NCBI RefSeq assembly: GCF_029626145.1
Contig: NZ_JARUBJ010000002.1
Span: 3,507,501-3,571,500, forward strand
Source: Micromonospora sp. WMMD961
GTDB taxonomy: Bacteria > Actinomycetota > Actinomycetes > Mycobacteriales > Micromonosporaceae
Reading direction: 5' to 3'
Length of the DNA stretch: 64,000 nt
Both the position numbers and the translations under genes were made by a program. Below, piece after piece: positions 46,191-54,802 of this stretch (its first letter is position 1; each line of letters begins with the position of its first letter). The notes under the pieces are model-generated. The model saw only the letters and a program-made list of their open reading frames with translations, was not told the DNA's origin and did no database searches.

Positions 46191-46616
46191 TCAGTCGAAA
46201 TGGATGCGCATCAGTCTGCTGTTTGCCCAGTCCGCCAGCCGGGTCGGCCGGATCGTGCCGGGGTCGTGGGGTTGGTTGAGGTCGTCGACGATGGCGGCGA
46301 GGACCGCCGCTCGTTCGGCCGGGTCGGTGACGGGGGTGGCGTGGGCCGGTAGGTCGGCCGTGACGCCGTTCTTCAGGTGGAAGGTGAAGGCGGGGTTCGC
46401 GCGGAGGTTGGCGTGCCAGTCGGTGGGGCCTCCGCCCGCGCCGCTGCAGAGGTACGTGGCGCCGTGGGCGCGGTAGAAGAAGATCTCGATGCGGCGCTGT
46501 CGTCCGGTGCGCCGCCCGGTGGTGGTGATGTCCACGATCCGTTCGCGGGTGCCGGCCGCGGGCGTGATCTCGATGGCTCGCCTGATCTCCGGCGGTAGGT
46601 GTGACAGCGACGTCAT
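46191..46616 (-). CDS. Deazaflavin (F420)-dependent nitroreductase-family protein
   Basis: The 141-aa protein belongs to the Ddn/FDOR split-barrel group that uses F420H2. Typical segments are IVDITTTGRRTGRQRRIEI, YLCSGAGGGPTDWHANLRAN (cofactor binding) and AFTFHL. Members reduce quinones, nitro compounds or unsaturated esters. Its ATG overlaps the stop of the upstream SDR gene by 4 bases, so both form an operon. That operon diverges from a TetR gene with two operators in between, indicating repression and induction by a substrate of the two enzymes (inference). Confidence 0.9.
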   Translation of the reverse strand: MTSLSHLPPEIRRAIEITPAAGTRERIVDITTTGRRTGRQRRIEIFFYRAHGATYLCSGAGGGPTDWHANLRANPAFTFHLKNGVTADLPAHATPVTDPAERAAVLAAIVDDLNQPHDPGTIRPTRLADWANSRLMRIHFD

Positions 46617-47389
46617 GCGGCCTCCTTCAGGGCGGGTCCGAGGAGCAGCCCGCCGTCGACGATGTGCTCGGCGCCGGTGATGAAGGCGGCCTCAGGCGAG
46701 GCCAGGAACAGCAGCGTTGCGGTGATGTCGGCAGGTTGCCCGAGCCGAGGAACGGCGAACGGCTCGGGGGTGTAGAAGTCGGCGATCGGCGCGTCGGCAC
46801 CGGCAGCTGGTTCGGTGATGAACGCGGTGGCGACGACGCCGGGGTGGATGGTGTTGACGCGGATGTTGTCGCGACCCAGTTCGAGGGCGGCGGTCTGGGT
46901 GAGCCCGCGGATGGCCCACTTGCTGGCGACGTAGGGCGCGTAGAAGGCGGTGCCTCCGGTGCCCATGACGGAGGCGATGTTGACGATCACCCCACCGCCC
47001 GCTCGTCGCAGCGCTGGTGCGGCGGTCTTGATGCCGAGGAACGTGCCGGTGAGGTTGATGTCGAGGATGCGAGCCCAGGTGGCCGAATCGGTGGACTCGA
47101 TGAGGGCCGGCGGGTTCTGCACTCCGGCGTTGTTGACCAGGATGGTGAGCGCGCCGAACGCTTCCTCGGTCGCCTCGACGGCGGCGGCCCACGACTTCTC
47201 GTCGGAGACGTCGAGGCGTACGAAGAGCGCTGTGTCACCCAGCTCGGTGGCGAGGGCGGCGCCGCGCTCGGCGTCGATGTCGGCGATGACGACGTTGGCG
47301 CCCTCGGCGTGGAAGGCGCGGACGTGGCTGGCGCCCTGCCCACCCGTGCCGCCGGTGACGAGAACTGTGTGAGCGCTGAAGCGGGACAT
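46613..47389 (-). CDS. SDR-family oxidoreductase
   Basis: The 258-aa classical short-chain dehydrogenase has the cofactor motif TGGTGGQGASHVR, NNAG in ILVNNAGVQNP, a catalytic Ser in NIASVMGTGG, and the Y-x3-K pair in YVASKWAIRG. IADIDAE after strand two suggests preference for NAD(H). A GGAGG site precedes the ATG at 47389. It is the first gene of a two-gene operon with the F420-type oxidoreductase and is controlled from the operator region shared with the TetR gene. Confidence 0.93.
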   Translation of the reverse strand: MSRFSAHTVLVTGGTGGQGASHVRAFHAEGANVVIADIDAERGAALATELGDTALFVRLDVSDEKSWAAAVEATEEAFGALTILVNNAGVQNPPALIESTDSATWARILDINLTGTFLGIKTAAPALRRAGGGVIVNIASVMGTGGTAFYAPYVASKWAIRGLTQTAALELGRDNIRVNTIHPGVVATAFITEPAAGADAPIADFYTPEPFAVPRLGQPADITATLLFLASPEAAFITGAEHIVDGGLLLGPALKEAA

Positions 47390-47412
47390 GCGGTCCTCCG
47401 TGAGAGACAGAT

Positions 47413-47432
47413 GGTGAGTCGACCGACTCACC
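47413..47432. promoter_or_regulatory. TetR operator site 1
   Basis: GGTGAGT and ACTCACC arms are separated by CGACCG; the symmetry extends to an 11-bp perfect inverted repeat at 47411-47434. It lies 24 bases upstream of the SDR start. The same GGTGAGT-N6-ACTCACC pattern occurs again 45 bases further on. Confidence 0.75.
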
Positions 47433-47457
47433 ATGGCAACGGTACGTCGCCGCGGGT

Positions 47458-47477
47458 GGTGAGTCAACCCACTCACC
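47458..47477. promoter_or_regulatory. TetR operator site 2
   Basis: GGTGAGT-CAACCC-ACTCACC, the second copy of the divergent operator, lies 17 bases before the TetR start codon. It would give autoregulation of the repressor. Confidence 0.75.
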
Positions 47478-47493
47478 TCGCTATGATGGCCGC

Positions 47494-48120
47494 ATGACGA
47501 CCTATCACCAGCGGGTGGCTCGGCAGAAGCGCGCGCTGATCGTGCAGGCCGCCACGCAGCTGTTCCTCGAGTTGGGCTACGACCGGGCGTCGCTGGCGCG
47601 CATCGCCGAGGAGGCTGGGGTGTCGAAGGCGACGCTGTTCAAGCAGTTCCCGACGAAGGCGGCCCTGTTCGATGCCATCGTCGTCGACTCCTGGGCCGGT
47701 GGTGATGAGGCCGAGGTGCCGTCAACGGGTGACCTGACGGCCGGGCTGACCGCGCTCGGGCGGCACTACGCGGCGCTGTTGGGGCGGCCGGGGATGGCGG
47801 ATCTGTTCCGCATCGTCATCGCCGAGCTGCCCCGCTTCCCGGAGTTGGCCAAGGCGCACTTCGCGGAGGGCAAGCTGCCGTACTTCGAGACGGTTCGGGC
47901 CTACCTCGTGGCCGAGCACGACGCGGGGACGGCGGACGTCGCGGACCCGCAGATGGCCGCCACGCAGTTCCTCGGGATGATCTCCAACTACCTGTTCTGG
48001 CCGAGCCTGCTGGTCCCGGGATGGACGGTGACCCCCGAGCGCGTGATCGCTGTGGTGGACGACGCCGTCCGCACCATGGTCGCGCGATACGGGGCAACCA
48101 GCGCTCAGGGCGCGGCCTGA
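47494..48120 (+). CDS. TetR-family transcriptional regulator
   Basis: The 208-aa protein has the TetR helix-turn-helix (RALIVQAATQLFLELGYDRA, IAEEAGVSKATLFKQFPTKA) and a helical ligand-binding domain (DLTAGLTALGRHYAALLGRP). It is divergent from the SDR/F420-oxidoreductase operon. The two identical-pattern inverted repeats in the 105-base gap are its probable operators, so it should repress both itself and the operon. The ligand is probably an aromatic or lipid-like compound handled by those enzymes, but this is only context. Confidence 0.92.
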   Translation: MTTYHQRVARQKRALIVQAATQLFLELGYDRASLARIAEEAGVSKATLFKQFPTKAALFDAIVVDSWAGGDEAEVPSTGDLTAGLTALGRHYAALLGRPGMADLFRIVIAELPRFPELAKAHFAEGKLPYFETVRAYLVAEHDAGTADVADPQMAATQFLGMISNYLFWPSLLVPGWTVTPERVIAVVDDAVRTMVARYGATSAQGAA

Positions 48121-48185
48121 GCAGGGCGTCGCCATCGGGAAGTCGCTCGGTCGTGACGTTGTCGACACCGTGGGAGGTGCGCGCA

Positions 48186-49304
48186 GTGGGCAGATGGTTC
48201 AACCGCAGCCGTAAACGCGACGACGAGCCCCCGCGCGAGCCGGAGCCGACCGGCCCGGTCATCGAGATCACCCTCACCGGGGGCGGTCGTCGCCCGACCA
48301 CCACGACGATCGGCGGTCCGACCGCCTACGGGTTGCAGTACCGCGCCTTCCACGATCAGTACGGCGCGACCGATCCGCGGACCTTGGCGGCGGGGACCGG
48401 TTACGCGCAGGAGCTGATGCGCAGCAACGACGTCGCCGAGGCCGTGACCGTCTACCAGGAGGTCGTCGGGTTGCGCAGCTCGGCGCAGGGGCCCGAGCAC
48501 CCGGATACCCTGCGCAGCAAGCACAGCCTGGCCTTCGCGCTCTGGCAGCGCGGCTCCCACGCCGAGGCGGAACGGGTGCAACGAGACGTCTACGAGGCGC
48601 GCCGCCGGGTGCTCGGCGACTCCGACGCCGATACGCTGCACAGCGGCAACAACCTCGGCTGGTTGCTGATCGAGCTGGGTCGCCTCGACGAGGCCGAGCC
48701 GCTGCTACGCACGGTCGCCGACGGCATGGCACGGACGCTGGGCCGCGACGACGCGGCCACCCTGGCCTGCCAGATGAAGCTGGCCGGGCTCCAGCACCTC
48801 CAGGGCGGCAGCCAGCAGGCCGAGCGGGCCCTGCGGGACGTCGTACGGCGGATGACCAGGACGTTGGGCCCCACCAGCCCGGTGACGCTGCAGGCCCGCA
48901 GCAACCTACTGGTCGTCCTGCTCGACAACGGCCGGGCGGCCGAGGCGGTCGACGCCGCCCAGGCACTCGCCGACGACGCCGGGCGCGTCCTCGGCACCAC
49001 CGACGGGGTACGCCTGCACGCCCGGCACTCCCTGGCCAGGGCCCTCGCCGGGGTGGGCCGGCGGGCCGACGCGATCCGGTTGCTGGCCGACACACTGCCG
49101 GACAGTGAACGGGGCCGGGGCGTCGACCACCCCGGAACCCTGGAGATGCGCACGTTCTTCGCCCAGCTGCTCATCGACGCCGGCGACCGGCGGGCGGGCC
49201 GGGAGGCGCGCGCCGCGCTGGCCGGGTGCGAACGCGTACACGGCCCAACCCACCCCGATACGGAGAAGGCCCGGGCGCTGGTCCGGCTCATCGACGGGCG
49301 TTGA
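48186..49304 (+). CDS. Tetratricopeptide-repeat protein
   Basis: The 372-aa protein has a basic start (GRWFNRSRKRDDEPPREPEP) and about six kinesin-light-chain-like TPRs (GPEHPDTLRSKHSLAFALWQ, GDSDADTLHSGNNLGWLLIE, and similar), residues about 65-360. TPR_10/12 repeats of this type are common in actinobacterial scaffold proteins next to NTPases, kinases or CHAT proteases. The GTG at 48186 follows GGGAGG. It converges with the CHAT gene and their stops are 4 bases apart, so they are not co-transcribed, though they may be partners. Confidence 0.82.
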   Translation: MGRWFNRSRKRDDEPPREPEPTGPVIEITLTGGGRRPTTTTIGGPTAYGLQYRAFHDQYGATDPRTLAAGTGYAQELMRSNDVAEAVTVYQEVVGLRSSAQGPEHPDTLRSKHSLAFALWQRGSHAEAERVQRDVYEARRRVLGDSDADTLHSGNNLGWLLIELGRLDEAEPLLRTVADGMARTLGRDDAATLACQMKLAGLQHLQGGSQQAERALRDVVRRMTRTLGPTSPVTLQARSNLLVVLLDNGRAAEAVDAAQALADDAGRVLGTTDGVRLHARHSLARALAGVGRRADAIRLLADTLPDSERGRGVDHPGTLEMRTFFAQLLIDAGDRRAGREARAALAGCERVHGPTHPDTEKARALVRLIDGR

Positions 49305-49308
49305 AAGG

Positions 49309-52107
49309 TCAGCCGCCGGTGTGGATGTGCGCCGCCCACAGCGTCGGCGTCAGCGGGTAGCGGTCCCGCAACCCCCGCACGGCCGAGTGCAGCGCGTACG
49401 CGGCCGACCCGGTCGGATCGCCGTGCGCGTAGAAGGCGGTGGTCAGGGCGAGGGAGACCGCGTCGTCGACCTCCCACAGGGTGCCGATGACATGCCGGAA
49501 CCCGGCGAGCTGGAAGGCGCCGGTGATGTGCAGCGCCTCGTCGACCAGGGCCGGTGGGGCCTGGGCGGTCGCGCAGGCCGACAGGAAGGCGAACTCCGCC
49601 TCCAGGTCGAGCCGGGACACGTCGCCAACGGTGAGCGGGCTGTCCTGGTGGTCGTGCACGAGCAGCCGGCCCTGCGCCGGGTCGTTCGGCTCGGCGACGG
49701 CGTGGCACGCGAAGTGCGCGTAGGCCGAGTCGGCCAACCGGTCCAGGACCTGCTCCCGGGTGGCCCGCGCGTCCAGCCCGAGCCACGCTCGGGGCAGCGC
49801 CCGCGCCGCCGACCTCGCCTCGCGTTCGGCGCTGGGCAGCGCGCCCGGGCCGCCGGGGGTGGCGCGCATCGCCACCACACAGGACCGGGCGTCGGGCGAG
49901 GGCTGCCGCGGCGCGGCGCGTTTGCGGGCCAGCGCGGTCACCGTCGGGGTGTAGGAGGAGACCACCCGGTCGAGGGCGGACCGGCCGGTGTCGGCCTGCG
50001 CGGCGTGCAGGGGAAAGAACGCCAGCGGACCGACCGGGCACCACCAGACCCGCGGCGGCTCGCCGGCGGCCTCGGGCGCGTCGATCCGGTCCAGCACCGG
50101 CCCGACCAGGGCAGACCACAACCAATCGAGTACGCCGCCGAGCACCGACTGGGCGCGCAGCCTGCCTCGGGCGTCCGCCGCCGGATCGTACGCCGTGGTG
50201 GTCGCCTCCTGGAGCAGCCGCAGCTGCGTCATCGCCTCGGCCAGGGACAGATCCGGCAGCGGCAGCACCGACACGCGGTGCTCCCGCAGGATGAGTGCGT
50301 CGCAGCGCAACTCGCTCGCGACCGGCACGATCACGGTCCCGTCGACCTGGTCGAGCAACTGTCGCGCGCTGGGCGGACGAAGGAAATCGCCCAGGCCGGG
50401 CAGCTCCCGGATCGTCTCCAGCAGCACGTTCCACTCGGTCTCCCGGTCCCGACCGAAGGTGGTGGGTCGGGGGGACTCGGGGGCGGGCGCTTCGAAATCC
50501 CGGCGCATCCGCTGGAAATCCGCCGCCAGCCGCCCGTCGACGCGTTGCAGCGCCGCCCACTCTCCGTCCGCCGTCAACCGCTGGTGCAGCAGCAGGCCCC
50601 GGCCGCGCTCCAGCAGCTCCAAAGCCCGCTCCGGCTGCCCGGCGCCGATGGCGCAGGAGGCGGCGGTCGCCGCCAACCCGGCCGTCGAGCCGAGGTCGGC
50701 GTACTGGTCGTGTCGGGTACGCCCCCGCGACGCCAGCCGGGGCAGCAACGTGATCGCCTCCTCGAAGGCATCCGTCGCCTCTTTCCACCGGCCCAGCGCG
50801 GTCAGCGTGTAGGCCGCCTTGTCGAACGCCTGGATCCGGACCGGCACGGCCCCGGAGTCGATACGGCCGGCGGCGAGCGCCCGTTCGGTGGCCTCGGTGA
50901 GCAGGGCCTTCTCGCCGGTACGCAGGTAGGTCGCCCGCAACGCCTGCGCGATGGACAACCCGGTTTCGACTCGGTGCGGATCGCGTGCGGGCAGGGCGTC
51001 CAGCGCGCTGCGCAGCAGGTCGAGCGACTCCTCCAGGTAGGCCGGCTCCCCGGTCGCGTCGTAGAGCAACCGGAGGCTGTAGCCCAACTGGTCCAGGAGC
51101 AACGCGTGGTTGGCCTCGCCGCGTACGGAGAGCGCGAGCGCCCGGCGCAGCAGGCCGATCGCCGTCTCCAGGGCGGAGATGTCGCCGGTGAGCTGGTGCG
51201 TCTTCATGCCGACGGTGGAGAGGCTGGCCAGCGCCATCCGATGATGCGGATGCCGCTCGGGAACGGTGTTCAGCGCGGCGGCGAACTCCTCCCAGGCCGG
51301 GCCGAGCAGATCGGCGCGGCCGGTGCGGTCGACCAGGGTGAGCAACGTCTGCCCGAGCAGGAAACGCGGCTCGTTGCTCCGCGGGGTGTGGTCCCGCAGC
51401 ACCGCGACGGCCCGCTCGACATCGGCGGTGTGGGTGGTCCCGGCCGCCCTGGCCAGCAGGCACCGGGCCCGCAGCATGACGATCTGGTCCTGGTTGGGCC
51501 CCACGGCGTCCACCGAGGACACCAGCTCCAACGCCTCGTCGACGTAGTCCTCCACGCCGGTGAGCTGGAAGGCGCGCACCAGCGCCTCCGCGTGGATGCC
51601 CCGCAACGCGGGCCGGTGCTCCTCGCTGATCCACTGCTCGGCCATCTTGGCGATGGCCGTGAGCCGGTAGAGCGTGTCGACCGAGCCGTCGACGTCGTGC
51701 CGGGCCCGGTAGACCTGGCAGGTCTTGAGCATCAGCACGGCGCTGTTGCCGAGGTCGGCCGAGGCGTCCTCGGCGAACCGCAGATACTGCTCGGCGATGT
51801 CCAGCAGCTGCGGCTCACCCTCGATCCGGGCTCTGACCAGCAGCACATCGGTGTACGTGGCCAACGCGCGGACACCGTGCGGCGTACCCAACTCCTGCGC
51901 CAGGAAGGAGTCGGCCATGGCGCGGATCGCGGCCTCCAGCACGACGGTGGCCTCGATCAGGTCCTGCCGGGCCAGGTGCGAGTCGTACCTGTCGAGCAGC
52001 GCGGCCCCCAGCTCCACCTGGGCCTCGGCCCAACGCCGGTCGCCGCGCGGCTGCCTCGCCGCGGCACGACGCCACCGGTCGACGGCGTCCCTCGCAAAGC
52101 GACTCAC
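49309..52107 (-). CDS. TPR-CHAT caspase-like protease
   Basis: The 932-aa protein has helical TPR-like repeats over about 1-570 and a CHAT domain over about 640-932. The caspase-type dyad is present: H802 in AHFACHAV and C845 in FLSACATAQ. The end is typical (QLAGFRHVIGTLWEVDD, AVSLALTTAFYAH). CHAT proteases act as effectors or activators in bacterial immunity and cell-death systems; the helical part may hold the sensor. GAGGAGG precedes the GTG at 52107. A divergent two-gene operon for a Cys-rich protein and a membrane protein starts 73 bases away. Confidence 0.92.
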   Translation of the reverse strand: MSRFARDAVDRWRRAAARQPRGDRRWAEAQVELGAALLDRYDSHLARQDLIEATVVLEAAIRAMADSFLAQELGTPHGVRALATYTDVLLVRARIEGEPQLLDIAEQYLRFAEDASADLGNSAVLMLKTCQVYRARHDVDGSVDTLYRLTAIAKMAEQWISEEHRPALRGIHAEALVRAFQLTGVEDYVDEALELVSSVDAVGPNQDQIVMLRARCLLARAAGTTHTADVERAVAVLRDHTPRSNEPRFLLGQTLLTLVDRTGRADLLGPAWEEFAAALNTVPERHPHHRMALASLSTVGMKTHQLTGDISALETAIGLLRRALALSVRGEANHALLLDQLGYSLRLLYDATGEPAYLEESLDLLRSALDALPARDPHRVETGLSIAQALRATYLRTGEKALLTEATERALAAGRIDSGAVPVRIQAFDKAAYTLTALGRWKEATDAFEEAITLLPRLASRGRTRHDQYADLGSTAGLAATAASCAIGAGQPERALELLERGRGLLLHQRLTADGEWAALQRVDGRLAADFQRMRRDFEAPAPESPRPTTFGRDRETEWNVLLETIRELPGLGDFLRPPSARQLLDQVDGTVIVPVASELRCDALILREHRVSVLPLPDLSLAEAMTQLRLLQEATTTAYDPAADARGRLRAQSVLGGVLDWLWSALVGPVLDRIDAPEAAGEPPRVWWCPVGPLAFFPLHAAQADTGRSALDRVVSSYTPTVTALARKRAAPRQPSPDARSCVVAMRATPGGPGALPSAEREARSAARALPRAWLGLDARATREQVLDRLADSAYAHFACHAVAEPNDPAQGRLLVHDHQDSPLTVGDVSRLDLEAEFAFLSACATAQAPPALVDEALHITGAFQLAGFRHVIGTLWEVDDAVSLALTTAFYAHGDPTGSAAYALHSAVRGLRDRYPLTPTLWAAHIHTGG

Positions 52108-52180
52108 CAGCGCACCTCCTCGTCGCGGTTGCTCCCCAGCCTGCCAGCTACCCGCCACATCGACAGGAGATAATCAACCG

Positions 52181-52582
52181 ATGAGTCAATCGGCGCCGGA
52201 CAGGCGAGTCGACGACGACCGGGCGACCCGGCTGGCCCGGATCTGCGCGGACGTCGCACAGGTGGGTGACCTGCTCGGCCCGGAACCGGCCCAGGCCCTG
52301 ACGCGGCTGCGGGACCGGTCGCTCTCCGAACAGGGCGTGGACGCGGTGCTCGCCGAGGTGACCGAGTTGATGCGCGTCGCCGGCCTGGTCGGTGGCGACA
52401 CGACCGCCCGGGGCGACCGCTACCTGCCGTTGCCCGGCATCCACGGCCGCCGCCCGGAAGTAGTCCAGGTGTGCCCCGCCGACCTGTGCGACCGGGTCGA
52501 GATCCCCCGTCCGGACGCCGAAGCGCCGCCGCGCTGCGCCGTGTGGGACTGCCCGCTCCCGGCGTTCCGGATGGACCGGTGA
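52181..52582 (+). CDS. Hypothetical Cys-rich protein, possible CHAT partner
   Basis: The 133-aa protein has an N-terminal helical part (about 1-75) and a C-terminal Cys cluster, C-PADL-C followed by C-AVWD-C, two C-x4-C pairs fit to bind one zinc. I do not recognise a family. AGGAGA lies upstream of the ATG. It overlaps the membrane-protein gene by 4 bases (GTGA) and diverges from the TPR-CHAT gene over a 73-base gap, so all three may be expressed together. A role as adaptor or protease substrate is a guess. Confidence 0.7.
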   Translation: MSQSAPDRRVDDDRATRLARICADVAQVGDLLGPEPAQALTRLRDRSLSEQGVDAVLAEVTELMRVAGLVGGDTTARGDRYLPLPGIHGRRPEVVQVCPADLCDRVEIPRPDAEAPPRCAVWDCPLPAFRMDR

Positions 52583-53481
52583 ACGCGGTCATCGCCTCGC
52601 TCGGCGGCAAGCTGGCAGAGCGGTGGCTCGCCGGACTGGCGCTGCCCGGAGTGGTGTTCGTGGCGATGGTTGCCGTGGCGGTGCGGCTCGGCCACGCCCA
52701 CTGGTGGGACCTGCCGCTGCTGCGGCAGGAGGTGGACCGGCTCGCCCTCGGGCCACCGACCCGCAGCACCGGGTCCGCGCTGCTGATAGTGCTCGGTGTC
52801 GTGCTGGGCAGCGTCGTCGCCGCGATGGCCGCCCAGACTCTGGAACGCCTGGTCATGGCCGCGTGGACCCAGGACTGGGGCCGGGCCGGCGATGCCGTGA
52901 CCCGCCGTCGGCGACGTCGGTGGAACGCCGCGATGGACCGCTACGAGAGCGCCCTGCGAGACAAGGCACGCCGGTTGCGGTCCGCCGACGACGTGACCGG
53001 GCCGCTGCCGGACACCCAGGCGCTCGCCCGCGCCTGCGACCGGATCGCGGTGACCGAGCCGGCCCGGCCGACGTGGATCGGTGACCGGATGCTCGCCACC
53101 GCCGTACGGGTGCGGGCCTGCTACGGCCTGGACCTGGCCGCCGCCTGGCCCCGACTGTGGTTGCTGCTGCCCGAGGAGACCCGGGGCCCGCTCGCACTCG
53201 CGCAGGCCGACGTCGCCGCCGCCGCCCGACGGGTGGGCTGGGGGCTGCTGTACCTGGCGCTCGGCCTGCTGTGGTGGCCCGCGGCGGTCGTCGGCCTGGG
53301 CCTGTGCGTCGCGGGTTGGCGACAGGGCCGCGGCATGGTGTCCGTGCTGGCCGACCTGGTGGAGGCGGTCGTCGATCTGCACGTGCGCACGCTCGGCGCC
53401 GCGCTGGGGCACCCCACCGACGGCACCTTCGGCACGGCCGACGGACAGGCGGTGACAGCGCTGCTCCGCAAGGACCGGTGA
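52579..53481 (+). CDS. Membrane protein coupled to the Cys-rich protein
   Basis: The 300-aa protein has two N-terminal hydrophobic segments (about 17-37 and 66-87). A long soluble, Arg-rich region follows (about 95-215). A C-terminal hairpin of two helices comes last (about 217-255, GLLYLALGLLWWPAAVVGLG). I do not recognise the family. The GTG start overlaps the stop of the upstream gene. Effector proteins of CHAT systems are sometimes membrane proteins that kill the cell after cleavage, and this one deserves testing in that light (inference). Confidence 0.72.
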   Translation: MNAVIASLGGKLAERWLAGLALPGVVFVAMVAVAVRLGHAHWWDLPLLRQEVDRLALGPPTRSTGSALLIVLGVVLGSVVAAMAAQTLERLVMAAWTQDWGRAGDAVTRRRRRRWNAAMDRYESALRDKARRLRSADDVTGPLPDTQALARACDRIAVTEPARPTWIGDRMLATAVRVRACYGLDLAAAWPRLWLLLPEETRGPLALAQADVAAAARRVGWGLLYLALGLLWWPAAVVGLGLCVAGWRQGRGMVSVLADLVEAVVDLHVRTLGAALGHPTDGTFGTADGQAVTALLRKDR

Positions 53482-53506
53482 ATTCCGGGCCAGGTGCCGG
53501 CGGTGT

Positions 53507-53528
53507 GGAGTTCGCCGCGGTGAACTCC
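53507..53528 (+). terminator. Hairpin terminator after the membrane-protein gene
   Basis: GGAGTTC (53507-53513) pairs with GAACTCC (53522-53528), with the self-complementary CCGCGG in between, 25 bases after the stop codon. It also faces the AKR remnant coming from the other side. Confidence 0.55.
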
Positions 53529-53539
53529 CGGCGGCGTCC

Positions 53540-53800
53540 TCAGATGGCGGGAACGGGAGGACTGTCGAGCAGGATGCGGTCGCCGTCGACGCCCTGATCC
53601 AGTGCGGCCGCGACATCCTCGTACGGGGCTCCGGGCCGGACGGCACTGACGTCGTCCCGCCGCCGGTAGTGCTGGTCGCTGAGGTCGAGGTCGAGAGACG
53701 TCAGGTATTCCTCCAACTGGGCCAGGGTGCGCGGGCCGACGATCGGGATCATGGCCGTGGAGGCCAGTGCGTTTGCTGACGCCAGCAGCAGCTGCCCCAC
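53540..53800 (-). pseudogene. C-terminal remnant of an aldo/keto reductase
   Basis: The minus-strand frame encodes about 87 residues typical of the aldo/keto reductase C-terminus: QLLLASANALASTAMIPIVG, PRTLAQLEEYLTSLDLDLSD, DDVSAV. Similarity stops abruptly at about 53800, where the opposite strand turns into a YCII-domain fragment. There is no start codon or barrel N-terminus, so this is a truncated gene. The ordinary GC content shows it is a native gene lost by deletion. Confidence 0.7.
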
Positions 53801-53941
53801 GTCACCATCAGCACCACGTACACCATCGTCGAAGCGGGCTCGCACGACGAAGCCGTTCAGGTCTTCTCCGGGCACCCGCACCTGGGGCTGTTCGCCGGGA
53901 ACTCGATCGCGGTCCTGGAATGCCCGCCGCCGCCCAGCTGA
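53798..53941 (+). pseudogene. C-terminal remnant of a YCII-related protein
   Basis: One plus-strand frame reads HVTISTTYTIVEAGSHDEA and then VFSGHPHLGLF and a conserved AVLECPPP end before a TGA. This is the usual second half of small YCII/DGPF-type proteins. The first half and start codon are missing. Its left edge falls at the same base where the aldo/keto reductase fragment ends, so both were cut by one deletion event. Confidence 0.65.
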
Positions 53942-53981
53942 CACTGGTGGCGGGTTTCGAAGCACGACTGCGTGATGCGGT

Positions 53982-54725
53982 TCAGGAAGTACGCCGCGCG
54001 ACGGCAGCCTCGATGCCGTCGAGGATCAGGTTGAGGCCGAAGGCGAAGTCCTGGTCCTCTGGGTCCTCGCCCGGTTCGCTCTCGAACGCGCCCGCCGCGA
54101 ACAGCGGCGCGGCCTCGGGGAAGCGCTCCGGCTGGACAAGCGCGGCGAGGGCGCGGCCGTAGTTCTGCTCGACGTCCGTCTGGCTGAGCCCGGTGCCGCT
54201 GCGGCCCTCCGCCATCTGCCGGCCCTGCAGGATCGCGTTGCGCACGTAACCGCTGACGACGACGAGTACGCCTGCCTTCGTCCTCGGATCCAGGCCGGTG
54301 TCGTGCAGGACCCGCAGGAACGCGTCCATCCAGCCGATGGCGTTCGGCCCTCGGGGTGGGCCGGCGATCGGCACCTCCACGAGCCACGGGTGTTCGGCGT
54401 ACCGGGCGCGGATCGCCGCCGCCCAGCGATGAACCCCGTCACGCCAATTGTCCGCGTCCAGCCGGGGAGCGGGCCCGGTGGCGTGGTCGGTCATCAGTTC
54501 GACGAGTTCCTCCTTCGAGCCCACGTGCCGGTACAGCGACATCTTGGTGAAGCCGAGAGTCTGCGCGACCTTCTGCAGGGTCACCCCGTCCAGGCCTTCC
54601 TGGTCCGCCAGGTCCACTGCGGCGCCGACGACCCGCTCCACGTCGAGTTCAGCGGGTCGGCCGCGGCGTACGGACGTCGGCAGCCGCCAGAGCCGCGCCA
54701 GGTCGGCGGGCACGTCATCAACCAT
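53982..54725 (-). CDS. TetR-family regulator with TetR_C domain
   Basis: The protein of about 247 aa has an N-terminal extension and the HTH (VVGAAVDLADQEGLDGVTL, VAQTLGFTKMSLYRHVGSKE). A C-terminal ligand domain follows (TDHATGPAPRLDADNWRDGV, FAFGLNLILDGIEAAVA), as in tetracycline-repressor-like members. A GTG at 54746 is an alternative start. It is divergent from the DUF418 membrane protein across a short AT-rich gap (GATAGTATCTCCTGTATATT around 54748-54767), which probably holds its operator and both promoters. Confidence 0.9.
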   Translation of the reverse strand: MVDDVPADLARLWRLPTSVRRGRPAELDVERVVGAAVDLADQEGLDGVTLQKVAQTLGFTKMSLYRHVGSKEELVELMTDHATGPAPRLDADNWRDGVHRWAAAIRARYAEHPWLVEVPIAGPPRGPNAIGWMDAFLRVLHDTGLDPRTKAGVLVVVSGYVRNAILQGRQMAEGRSGTGLSQTDVEQNYGRALAALVQPERFPEAAPLFAAGAFESEPGEDPEDQDFAFGLNLILDGIEAAVARRTS

Positions 54726-54802
54726 TGACGGCTCATTGTGTCCCACGGATAGTATCTCCTGTATATTAAAGCTGTCGCCGGGCCGGACGGGGAGAAAAGC
54801 AT

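Noticed and set aside
48590..52173. Overlapping frames of over 1000 codons in other frames of the TPR and CHAT genes
   Set aside because: They are shadows: the CHAT and TPR frames contain catalytic and repeat motifs, the others do not.
54748..54767. Defined operator for the TetR protein at 53982-54725
   Set aside because: The AT-rich gap shows only weak symmetry (AGTATCTCCTGTATATT), so I did not list it as a separate operator.
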